Made by a program: the position numbers and the translations under genes | Source of the DNA: an uncultured bacterium | GTDB taxonomy: Bacteria > Hydrogenedentota > Hydrogenedentia > Hydrogenedentales > CAILVY01 | NCBI GenBank assembly: GCA_937951485.1 | Contig: CALEDJ010000032.1 | Location: forward strand, 1-64,000 | Reading direction: 5' to 3' | Length of the DNA: 64,000 nucleotides | In this document: positions 7,379-14,802 of the stretch, piece after piece | Position numbering within the stretch: position 1 is the first letter of the stretch | Layout: every line of letters starts with the position of its first letter | The notes under the pieces: model-generated | Database searches by the model: none | What the model was told of the DNA's origin: nothing | What the model saw: only the letters and a program-made list of their open reading frames with translations

Positions 7379-9231
7379 CATGCCCTCATTCCATCGCTGG
7401 ATTTTGGCGCACCGCGCCTGTCGCTGTGCTTGTCGCATGTGCCGCGTTCAGTTCCAATGCCCTGAGTCTCCGGGGCATCCTGATGGATGCGCAGAATGCG
7501 CCCGTCTCCGGCGCGGATGTCTGGCTCCGCACTGAAACGGAAATCCGGAAAACCCGCAGTGGGGAGGAGGGTGCGTTCCTTTTTGAAAATACGCCTGTGG
7601 GCGCGTGCGAGGTCGTCGCCCTCAAACAAGGACTGGCCATCGGAGGATTCAGTGCGTTTCTTCTCAATGACGAAGACGTTCGCATTGTCTTGGAAGAGCC
7701 CCAGGAACTGTCGCTCCGCGTGATCAACCAGAACCTGTTCCCCGTACCCGGCGCACGCATCAAGTTCATGCTGGTGCATGACGCATTCCGCGTTTCCGTA
7801 GACGTTCTCCTTGATCACGGTTTTCCCCGTCTGCGCGCGGACGACAACGGTATCATTACCCTCCCGTTTATGCCGCGAAACGCCTTCGTGCAACTGCTGG
7901 TCGCACATTACCGTTATGCCGACACCAGTGTCGCCTACCTGCCCGTCGGCGGCAAACGCCAGGATATTATCCTGCAATCCGGCATCCGCCTGAGCGGCCG
8001 TGTCATGCTCGACAAGACGCCCATTGCCAATGCGCACGTCGCTGTACTGGTCGCGGGATCAGGGGGACGCCAGGTCTGCTCGACAACAATATCTGATCCC
8101 GAAGGCTTTTATTCGGTCCATCTGCCCGATGGGGAATACTATCTCGTGGCCCACCATCCAGAATATGCCTCCCCCGAGCCAAAACCCGTCCTGGTTTCAA
8201 GAGAAAAGGAAGACTACGTTTTTAACCTTGACCTGGTCCCTCCCCATATTATCGAGGGACGCATCCTTTTTGATGATCAATCTCCGGCTCCCGGTATCTG
8301 GGCCGAATACTCAACACAGGGCCCGCCGGCCGTATCCGCACACACCAACGCCGAAGGCCGGTTTACGCTCTTGACCCCATCGCCCCAGGGAATTCTCCGC
8401 ATTATCGCCCCCCCCGGATACATGACAGAAGCCCTGCCGGAAATCCCCGTCAACATGGGGGAAACCCGGCACGCGCGCCTGGACACCATACGTCTGCTAC
8501 CCCTCCCACAAATCACCGGTACCATCACCATGCCGGACGGCAGTCCGGCGGCCCGCGTCATTATTGCATCCCAAAATCTGCCCCATCCCCTGTGGACGCT
8601 TAGCGACAAAGAAGGAAATTTTGGGATTCAATTGACCTATCAGCCGGACGTGGACAAAACAGGCTTTGTCGCCAATCACCCAACGGAATTCCTCCGCCGT
8701 GAATTCACCGTGGACTTGAAAAAAAACCGCCCGTTGCGACTTCGCCTGCGCGATTACAAACCAGACCCATTACCGGAGACGCCATCCGGCGCCGAAACAG
8801 CCACAATCCTGAACCAGCCCGCCCCGGACATCGAATGCGCGCAGTGGTTCAACACGCCCCCTCTTTCCATCGCTGACATGCGGGGAAAGGTTGTCCTGCT
8901 GCTGTTTTGGGGCGGATTCGATGACAGTCCGGACGGCGTCAATCGCATCGAAGAAATCCGCGTAACACACGCCGCCTTTCTGGGGAATCCCGAACTTGTT
9001 TTCCTCGGCGTCCACGATGACGCCGCAGACCCCGACGAGGTTTTCGCGCATATCCGCCGGATGAATATCCAATTTCCAGTTGGACTTGACGCTGAACCCT
9101 CGGTCACTTTCTCAAGATACCGCATACGGAGCATCCCCTGTGTTGTGTTACTTGACAAACAGGGCCTTGTCCGCTATGCCGCCGTCGAGGACCGCCTGTT
9201 GGACCACATCAAAACGTTGCTGTCGCGGTGA
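7375..9231 (+). CDS. Secreted carboxypeptidase-regulatory-like protein with a C-terminal TlpA/AhpC-like domain lacking CxxC
   Basis: 618 residues beginning with a signal peptide (cleavage near SSNALS). At least four regulatory-like beta modules are visible (LRGILMDAQNAPVSGADVWL, then SGRVMLDKTPIANAHVAVL, EGRILFDDQSPAPGIW, GTITMPDGSPAARVII). Residues about 475-618 form a TlpA/ResA-type thioredoxin fold: NQPAPDIECAQWF, MRGKVVLLLFWGGF, LGVHDD, YRIRSIPCVVLLDKQG with the cis-Pro loop. Where the family has W-x-x-C-x-x-C, this protein has WGGFDDS (Trp512), so the redox-active cysteines are absent. A thiol-redox role is therefore unlikely; a structural or binding role is inferred. It is the downstream paralogue of the previous gene. 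Confidence 0.82.
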   Translation: MTCPHSIAGFWRTAPVAVLVACAAFSSNALSLRGILMDAQNAPVSGADVWLRTETEIRKTRSGEEGAFLFENTPVGACEVVALKQGLAIGGFSAFLLNDEDVRIVLEEPQELSLRVINQNLFPVPGARIKFMLVHDAFRVSVDVLLDHGFPRLRADDNGIITLPFMPRNAFVQLLVAHYRYADTSVAYLPVGGKRQDIILQSGIRLSGRVMLDKTPIANAHVAVLVAGSGGRQVCSTTISDPEGFYSVHLPDGEYYLVAHHPEYASPEPKPVLVSREKEDYVFNLDLVPPHIIEGRILFDDQSPAPGIWAEYSTQGPPAVSAHTNAEGRFTLLTPSPQGILRIIAPPGYMTEALPEIPVNMGETRHARLDTIRLLPLPQITGTITMPDGSPAARVIIASQNLPHPLWTLSDKEGNFGIQLTYQPDVDKTGFVANHPTEFLRREFTVDLKKNRPLRLRLRDYKPDPLPETPSGAETATILNQPAPDIECAQWFNTPPLSIADMRGKVVLLLFWGGFDDSPDGVNRIEEIRVTHAAFLGNPELVFLGVHDDAADPDEVFAHIRRMNIQFPVGLDAEPSVTFSRYRIRSIPCVVLLDKQGLVRYAAVEDRLLDHIKTLLSR

Positions 9232-9291
9232 GAATAAGAGGGCCGGAATCTTTGGATATCGCTGTCCTTTATTTATGACCCCAAGCCCTGG

Positions 9292-9297
9292 TATAAT
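9292..9297 (+). promoter_or_regulatory. -10 box giving a possibly leaderless transcript
   Basis: A consensus TATAAT ends only 6 bases before the ATG of the DUF454 gene. Transcription would normally start about 7 bases after the box, at the A of the start codon itself. No Shine-Dalgarno sequence is visible. The -35 region is poor (TTTATT-like), so the promoter is a suggestion only. Confidence 0.45.
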
Positions 9298-9303
9298 CGC
9301 CAG

Positions 9304-9738
9304 ATGCAACGCGCTGTCAAGATAACGTTGATTGCTTTGGGCACCCTTTCGGTCGCCCTCGGTGTGCTGGGCATGTTTCTGCCAGTGATGCCCACCACCC
9401 CCTTTTTATTGCTCGCCGCGATATGCTACGAGCGCAGTTCCGATCGCTTCCACCGCTGGTTGCTGACCAACCGCTGGTTTGGGGAGTATATCCGCAATTA
9501 CCGCGATGGCAGGGGCATGCTGCTCCGCCAGAAAATATGCACCCTCACGCTGCTCTGGCTGACCATCGCCCTCTCGGTCGTATTCTTCGTGCCCCTGTGG
9601 TGGGTCCGCGCGCTGCTGGTGGCCATCGCGGCGGGCGTCACCATTCACCTGGTGCGCATCAACACCTATCGGCCCGAAAAGGCTTTTTCAATTGAGGAAT
9701 CCTGCCACACGAAAAGGCTGGAGTTTGACAGGGAATAG
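9304..9738 (+). CDS. DUF454 (YbaN-like) inner membrane protein
   Basis: 144 residues. The first 45 carry the signature of the DUF454/YbaN family: LGTLSVALGVLGMFLPVMPTTPFLLLAAIC, with the conserved GxxLPVxPTTPFLLLA core, then FHRWLLTNRWFGEYIRNYRDGRG, where the family reads W-L-x-x-H/R-x-x-F-G-x-x-I. Two further hydrophobic segments (residues 80-100 and 103-118) end at the polar tail. It is a small integral membrane protein; no biochemical function is established for the family. It seems to be a single-gene unit between the secreted-protein pair and a convergent minus-strand operon. Confidence 0.88.
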   Translation: MQRAVKITLIALGTLSVALGVLGMFLPVMPTTPFLLLAAICYERSSDRFHRWLLTNRWFGEYIRNYRDGRGMLLRQKICTLTLLWLTIALSVVFFVPLWWVRALLVAIAAGVTIHLVRINTYRPEKAFSIEESCHTKRLEFDRE

Positions 9739-9756
9739 CGAACCGCGCTTTTCCAA

Positions 9757-10233
9757 TCAGGGGAATTTACGCCACTCACCCTGCGCATCGAGTGTAATGC
9801 GGATTTGCGCATGGGGATACTGAACTTCAACCCAGGGCAGAGGCGCAACGTCATTTTCCGGGAGCGCAAATTGATAACGACGCTCCGAACTGACCCGATC
9901 TTCGGCCACCCCAAGAGACACTGCACCCGTCGGAGCGCGCATCAATACAGGCATCGCAGCCTCCCACCCGGCCCACGGTTCCTCGATGCGAAAAAGAATG
10001 CTTACGGAACCGCCTTCCTGCCTGGCATGCACCACTTCGCCGCGCCATAATGCAACAGGCCTCGCGCCGATCTGTCCCTTGATATCCTCCGGATAACTTT
10101 GCCAAGCAGGTTGCGCTTTGTCACAACGGCGCGCAACCTCCTCCGGGGGAATATCGTATGCCCCAATCTGCGCTATCGCCACGACAATCAGCACAAACAA
10201 CAGCGCCAATGACCCCACGATGATCCGGCGCAT
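9757..10233 (-). CDS. Membrane-anchored hypothetical protein
   Basis: 158 residues with one N-terminal hydrophobic segment (residues 4-24, after MRR), then a soluble, Trp-containing part rich in short strands. The start is well supported by GGAGG 6 bases before the ATG. It begins 18 bases after the stop of the REC-GGDEF-like regulator on the same strand, so the two are very likely one operon. No family was recognised. The small extracytoplasmic domain of mostly beta character would suit a ligand-binding or structural role, but that is speculation. Confidence 0.6.
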   Translation of the reverse strand: MRRIIVGSLALLFVLIVVAIAQIGAYDIPPEEVARRCDKAQPAWQSYPEDIKGQIGARPVALWRGEVVHARQEGGSVSILFRIEEPWAGWEAAMPVLMRAPTGAVSLGVAEDRVSSERRYQFALPENDVAPLPWVEVQYPHAQIRITLDAQGEWRKFP

Positions 10234-10251
10234 GCCGTTCCTCCAGGCGGT

Positions 10252-11187
10252 TCAGCGGTCCGAGCGGCGTCGGTCCACAAACGCAACGCTCTTCCCGGAC
10301 GTCGGTTGCGCCTTCTGTCGCACTTGCGCCAGCACCTCAAACATCTTCTTGGCGCTCTTGAACTGCCGGTATTGCGTGTGCGCCACGCCGATTGACAGGG
10401 CCATTAACGGACACCGCACGTCCTTGCCCTGACGATCCTTGGCGACAATATACCCTTGGTCCAGTTCCTGACGCGTGTAGAGTTCGCGCACCCGCTGATC
10501 GAAAGTCTGTATCAGGCTCGACGTGAAACGTTCATGGTCTTCCAGTTTCAACAACACCACGAAGTGCTCACCCCCCATGTGCGCCAAAAAGCACTCATAG
10601 ATTCCCATGTCGCGCGTCAGGCTGACCAGTAACTTGGACGTGAATTCCAACGCCTGCCGTTGGCCTTCCGGACCCCGCGCAGCACAGAACGGCTTGAAAC
10701 CAACCATGTCCACATAGACCGTGGCGATGGCATTGCCGCGAGCCAACTGGTGATTGATTTCACGCTTGATAGCGTCCGTACCCGGCAGATTTGTCACCCG
10801 ATTACGGGTGTCAATCGTGGCAAGCAACGCACCCAGCGACGCAATCTTGTCCATCAGCCGGTCCAGCTTAAACGGCTTCACCAGGTAATCATCCGCGCCC
10901 TGTTCCAGCCCGTGCAGAATCTCCGGTTCTTCGCCCAAAGCGGTAAGAATCAACACCGCCATCCGATACAACTCCGGGTCCTTGCGAAAACGTCTGCAAA
11001 TCTGGTAACCCGTAACCCCCGGGAGCATAATGTCCAGAATGCAGATATCCGGCTTCACCTGCTTGGCGTATTCAAAAGCCCCCTCTCCCGTATTGATTAC
11101 GAAAACCTGATGTCCCTCCGCATTCAATTTGGTCTTTATCAACTCAGATATATCAACATCATCGTCAACTACGAGAATCCTGCTCAT
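10252..11187 (-). CDS. Response regulator with receiver and degenerate GGDEF domain
   Basis: 311 residues. Residues 1-120 are a complete receiver domain: acidic pocket Asp8-Asp9, phosphoacceptor Asp52 in ILDIMLPG, the Thr of ILTALG and the Lys of KPF. A short linker leads to a GGDEF-like domain (about 130-295) with the family's opening TNLPGTDAIKREI and YVDMVGFKPF. The signature loop is Gly205-Gly-Glu-His-Phe209 rather than GG(D/E)EF, so the key acidic residue is His208. It may thus be a non-cyclase GGDEF that binds a ligand or a partner. A possible small gene upstream overlaps its start by 4 bases (ATGA) and a membrane-anchored protein follows. Confidence 0.88.
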   Translation of the reverse strand: MSRILVVDDDVDISELIKTKLNAEGHQVFVINTGEGAFEYAKQVKPDICILDIMLPGVTGYQICRRFRKDPELYRMAVLILTALGEEPEILHGLEQGADDYLVKPFKLDRLMDKIASLGALLATIDTRNRVTNLPGTDAIKREINHQLARGNAIATVYVDMVGFKPFCAARGPEGQRQALEFTSKLLVSLTRDMGIYECFLAHMGGEHFVVLLKLEDHERFTSSLIQTFDQRVRELYTRQELDQGYIVAKDRQGKDVRCPLMALSIGVAHTQYRQFKSAKKMFEVLAQVRQKAQPTSGKSVAFVDRRRSDR

Positions 11188-11468
11188 TCACCGTCCCCTT
11201 GTGGGTTGTTCTGGAAAACGCCCATACGCCTCCACCGAATGCCCTGCGCTAGCCCATTACACATCTTTATTATATACCAATTATCGCAAAGAGAGGCAAT
11301 ATCGGACTGAACAATCCGCTCCGCCACTTCCTTGCCGACACATTTACGGGGAAAACACCATGCGGAATATCCCTCATAGGCATCTATTGTCGGATTCGTG
11401 CCATTATACCCGCTCTTCTTTTCTTGTCCTTGCTCATTCGATATGATAGGATTATCCCACAAAGCCAT
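11184..11468 (-). CDS. Possible small protein upstream of and coupled to the response regulator
   Basis: A 94-residue frame whose TGA overlaps the ATG of the response regulator (ATGA), the arrangement of translationally coupled genes. The sequence is locally AT-richer than its neighbours and still has no stop. It reads as a plausible polar protein (KCVGKEVAERIVQSDIASLC near the middle), but there is no visible Shine-Dalgarno site at the ATG used here and no family match. The start may lie further downstream. It also occupies most of the 300 bases between the regulator and the divergent lipoprotein gene, which would otherwise be regulatory sequence. Confidence 0.4.
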   Translation of the reverse strand: MALWDNPIISNEQGQEKKSGYNGTNPTIDAYEGYSAWCFPRKCVGKEVAERIVQSDIASLCDNWYIIKMCNGLAQGIRWRRMGVFQNNPQGDGE

Positions 11469-11490
11469 TCAGCACTGGAAGGATATTGCC

Positions 11491-12153
11491 ATGCGTCAAA
11501 GCGTCATTATACTCCTGGCGAGCCTTGCGATGCTTGCGGGATGTGAAGCAAAGAAGCCTGAACCGCCCCCCGCCGAGGTGCCGCCTGAACCCACCCCTCA
11601 GGAGATTTTCAACAACGAATTGCAGCCTATCCTGAGTCTTCTCTGGGGGCCTCTTCGCGGCGGCCCTGTGTACGACGACGCACAACGCGCCGAAGCCATT
11701 GCAAAACTGGGACCTCTCAAAGCCAAACATTCGGCAACGGAAAACGGCAGAATTGCCCTGTCCAATTTCACCCGCGAGATTGAAGCCCTGATACGCGAGG
11801 CAAGAAACGCGAACCGCTGGCGTCTCGTAAAAGGCGGATGCATGGCCTACGCCGTGATGCAGCCGGGCAGTGACCGCTATCAAAAACTGGAGGAACGAGC
11901 GGATTTGATGCTCGCACGACCGCGGGTGGCTATTCGCGGTTTCTTCGACACCAACGGAGAATTGTACGTCTTTCTCGAGGTAACCGACCCTGTTACAGGC
12001 GAAACAACCAATTACAGGGTCCGGGAAGGGGAAGAGTTTCACGGCGTCCTGCGGCTCGTTCGCATTGTCGGGCGCAATAAGGCCGCCGAAATTCTCTATA
12101 TCCCCGTCAATGACACGTGGGAAGTGTTGGCGCCGGGTGAAGCCAGACAATAA
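11491..12153 (+). CDS. Hypothetical lipoprotein
   Basis: 220 residues from the ATG at 11491, which has GGAAGG 8 bases upstream. The signal peptide ends in a lipobox, LAGC (Cys18), followed by a Pro/Glu-rich stretch (PEPPPAEVPPEPTPQ) typical of a tether in an outer-membrane or periplasmic lipoprotein. The folded part begins near residue 35 and contains a helical region (ALSNFTREIEALIREARNAN) then a beta-rich part, GFFDTNGELYVFLEVTDPVT, ending with a domain that resembles small OB- or SH3-like folds. No family is recognised. The TMTC-like gene follows after 27 bases on the same strand, so they are probably co-transcribed. Confidence 0.7.
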   Translation: MRQSVIILLASLAMLAGCEAKKPEPPPAEVPPEPTPQEIFNNELQPILSLLWGPLRGGPVYDDAQRAEAIAKLGPLKAKHSATENGRIALSNFTREIEALIREARNANRWRLVKGGCMAYAVMQPGSDRYQKLEERADLMLARPRVAIRGFFDTNGELYVFLEVTDPVTGETTNYRVREGEEFHGVLRLVRIVGRNKAAEILYIPVNDTWEVLAPGEARQ

Positions 12154-12180
12154 CAATTTTTTCCGGGGGATGCCGCGCAC

Positions 12181-13935
12181 ATGAACATGACCGGCATCGA
12201 GATAAAGCACACAGGCGTCAGCGAAGGCGAGACGCCGGAGTTTCAATTCCGGACGAGCACGGCGCTGGCGATTCTTCTGGCGGGCTGCCTCGCTTACGCA
12301 AATACTATCTCCGGCGACTGGGTATGGGATGATGTTTCATCAGTCCTGCTTCACAAACATGTGCATGATCCCGGCAAGTTTTTTCAACTCTTCCGGGAAG
12401 ACCAACACGCATTCGGGCGCGGTTCCGGAAATTTCTATCGTCCCCTTGTTGCAGCCAGTTTTATGGCCGACTTCGCATTCTCCTACAACCCCGAACAAGA
12501 CGGTCACACGCGCACCGGCTATCCGGATATAAAACCTTTCTTATTTCACATAAGCAACCTCCTGTGGCATGTCGCCGCTTCGCTGCTGTTGTTCCTGTTG
12601 TTGCGCCGCCTGGGCGCGCCGCGCCTTGTCAGCGTAGCCGCATCCATGATCTATGTCCTCCACCCGCTCCACACGGAAGCGGTGGCCTACATCAGCGGTC
12701 GCGCAGACATGATGTCCGCCGCTTTTATGTATGCGGGCCTGCTGTGCGCCATTCCGGAACCCCACCGTCAGACGAGTGCATTAGGAATCACAGGGATGGC
12801 CGTCTGTTTTTCCGCCGCATTGCTGAGCAAAGAATCTTCTTTCATTTTTCCCGTATTGCTCGCCCTGCTGCTTCTCGTGCAGCCGTCCAATGAAAACATG
12901 CGCAGCCAACCCCTGCGACGCTTTGTTCCCCTGGCTGTCGCGGTCCCTCTGTTTCTGGGATATGCCCTATTGCGTCTGACAGTGCTTCGTTTCGGCGAGG
13001 GCGTAGCCATGAATCCCGCGCCGCTTTCCCAACGTCTGGTGGAAACCGCGCAGGCCTTCGCATTCTATTGCAGGGTATTGTTTCTCCCCATCGGCTTGCA
13101 CATGGAGCAGACTCTTGCCGATACCCCCGCTTGGACCGCGTTTGCAGGTGTTGCACTGCTGGCATTGTGTGTGGCTTTTATGCTGGCGGCATTCCGGGCG
13201 GGGCGCAGGCGCGAAGCCTTGGGCATGGCATGGTTCCTGGCGGCATGGCTGCCCATTTCAGGCATATTCCCCCTGAACGCCCCCATGGCCGAACACTGGA
13301 TGTATGTGCCGATGGCCGGTTTATGGTGGGCGTTGGCCGAGATTCTCATCAGAACGACCAAAATCCCCCTTGTCCGACGGTGGGCAGTAACGGCAGTATA
13401 TGTGCTGTGCTTGTTCTTCCTCGTGTTGACCATCCAACGCAACCGGGAGTGGCGCGACAATGAAATCCTTTTCCTCGCCACGTTGAGGGAGAATCCCGCA
13501 AGCATACGCGTCCACTATAATCTGGCCGTGACCTATGAGGACCTGCAAGGTAATTTGCCCGGAGCCAGACGCCACTACGAGGCCGTTCTGCGTCTCTATG
13601 AGGAACAGAAACGACTGCGGGCGGGCGGGGGGGACGCCCACACGTTGCTGGAAGAAGAAATTGACGTGCATCTCTCTTTGGGACGGGTCTGCATGCGCAT
13701 GGAAGACTATGTCGGCGCCCGCGACCATTTCGCCCTCGTCGCGACGCAGGCGCGCTCAGAAAAATATCGCATGGAAGCAGCCTCCGCGGCGATGGGACTG
13801 GGCCAGGCATTGCTCGCTCTCGGAGCGCTTCCCGACGCCTATGCCGCCCTGAACCAGGCGGCCGCCATCAATCCGGCGCTAGCCCCGGAGATCAACGCGG
13901 TGTTCACCGGCGCACCGCCGACATTGCTGAATTGA
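12181..13935 (+). CDS. TMTC-like polytopic membrane protein with TPR (putative protein O-glycosyltransferase)
   Basis: 584 residues with about nine to ten membrane segments (residues 27-410) and C-terminal TPR-like helices (440-580: IRVHYNLAVTYEDLQGNLPG, YAALNQAAAINPAL). Two features typical of TMTC and related GT-C enzymes are present: an acidic pair after the first segment (WVWDDVSSV, Asp50-Asp51) and the block HPLHTEAVAYISGRADMM with His161, His164 and Glu166. TMTC proteins are O-mannosyltransferases in animals, and bacterial relatives are common in Planctomycetes and Hydrogenedentes, though their substrates are unknown. Transfer of a lipid-linked sugar to exported proteins is an inference. 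It shares an apparent operon with the lipoprotein before it and the mutarotase after it. Confidence 0.82.
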   Translation: MNMTGIEIKHTGVSEGETPEFQFRTSTALAILLAGCLAYANTISGDWVWDDVSSVLLHKHVHDPGKFFQLFREDQHAFGRGSGNFYRPLVAASFMADFAFSYNPEQDGHTRTGYPDIKPFLFHISNLLWHVAASLLLFLLLRRLGAPRLVSVAASMIYVLHPLHTEAVAYISGRADMMSAAFMYAGLLCAIPEPHRQTSALGITGMAVCFSAALLSKESSFIFPVLLALLLLVQPSNENMRSQPLRRFVPLAVAVPLFLGYALLRLTVLRFGEGVAMNPAPLSQRLVETAQAFAFYCRVLFLPIGLHMEQTLADTPAWTAFAGVALLALCVAFMLAAFRAGRRREALGMAWFLAAWLPISGIFPLNAPMAEHWMYVPMAGLWWALAEILIRTTKIPLVRRWAVTAVYVLCLFFLVLTIQRNREWRDNEILFLATLRENPASIRVHYNLAVTYEDLQGNLPGARRHYEAVLRLYEEQKRLRAGGGDAHTLLEEEIDVHLSLGRVCMRMEDYVGARDHFALVATQARSEKYRMEAASAAMGLGQALLALGALPDAYAALNQAAAINPALAPEINAVFTGAPPTLLN

Positions 13936-13962
13936 TACAACAACGAAGGGAAGGAGTTGGAA

Positions 13963-14379
13963 ATGCTGCATCAACGACTGATTCACCCGACCATCCTGGA
14001 ATCGCTCGCCTCCGCCGGCCACGGCGCCAGAATCCTTATTACTGATGCCAACTATCCAGCCAGCACATGCCTCGGCGAAAACGCCGACCTCGTCTATTTG
14101 AATCTCGCGCCGGGAAAACCAACGGTCACCGAAGTCTTGGACGTGTTGATCACCGCCGTCCCCGTGGAGGATGCTGCGGTCATGACGCCCGATGACGGCC
14201 CTGAACCACGCATTTTTGAAGAATTTAGAACTCTCTTGCCCCATATTGAACTGACCAAGTACGACCGTTTCGAATTCTATGAGGAAGCATCCGGACCTGA
14301 TACTTGCTTGCAGATCGTCACCGGTGAACAACGCCTCTATGCCAACCTTCTGCTGACGATCGGCGTCGTGGCGCCGTGA
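13963..14379 (+). CDS. RbsD/FucU family sugar mutarotase
   Basis: 138 residues, usual for the RbsD/FucU family. It catalyses anomer interconversion of free sugars (ribose pyranase or fucose mutarotase). The start has AAGGAG 6 bases upstream. Family features seen: HPTILESLASAGHGARILITDANYP, with His20 in the catalytic GHG motif, and the paired Asp and Asn that follow; the C-terminal block EQRLYANLLLTIGVV. Either ligand specificity is possible; the ending and length lean toward FucU. It starts 28 bases after the TMTC-like gene. A sugar-handling enzyme beside a membrane glycosyltransferase is suggestive but not proof of a shared pathway. Confidence 0.88.
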   Translation: MLHQRLIHPTILESLASAGHGARILITDANYPASTCLGENADLVYLNLAPGKPTVTEVLDVLITAVPVEDAAVMTPDDGPEPRIFEEFRTLLPHIELTKYDRFEFYEEASGPDTCLQIVTGEQRLYANLLLTIGVVAP

Positions 14380-14712
14380 TCTGCGCGCCAAACGAGAACC
14401 GAAATACCGGATTGGGCTCGCCTTCCCTGACGGATAAAAGCGGTTTTCTGGTTTTGCTCTTTGGATGAGCGGGTTTGTCGGTTATCGAAGAATTATAAGA
14501 ACAATCCCGTATTGGCATTACCAATGACAATGGCGTTCTTTCCAGGTCTGAAGTAGAACAGGGTCGCCTCATGTATGCTACGCGCAAATGCGGCCATGTG
14601 CTTTTCATGCAATGGCTTAACGCAGGAAAAACCTTCCTTGCGCGCTCCAACGGCAATAACATCCACCCGTTCCTATTGACGGATTCTGAAGAACAATACC
14701 TCAGGAATTCTC
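14380..14712. other. Intergenic stretch with no recognised gene
   Basis: About 330 bases between the mutarotase and the next promoter. The reading frames are short or non-protein-like, the base composition is lower in GC, and no clear terminator hairpin with a T run was found. It could be the 3' untranslated region of the mutarotase operon plus decayed sequence. Confidence 0.5.
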
Positions 14713-14741
14713 TTGACAGCACACCGTTTGCGTGTTAGAAT
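14713..14741 (+). promoter_or_regulatory. Near-consensus sigma70 promoter
   Basis: TTGACA, 17 bases, TAGAAT. The predicted start of transcription is near 14748, leaving a leader of about 55 bases before the coiled-coil protein gene at 14803. It is one of the strongest-looking promoters in the window. Confidence 0.75.
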
Positions 14742-14802
14742 GCAATTCAAGGTGAGCCAGTGGGTGTAGTGTGCTTAGGCCAGCAAAACGGAGGTGGGTC
14801 TG

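Noticed and set aside
14318-14722. 134-residue minus-strand open frame after the mutarotase
   Set aside because: It overlaps the mutarotase 3' end and the strong promoter at 14713-14741; no ribosome binding site or family.
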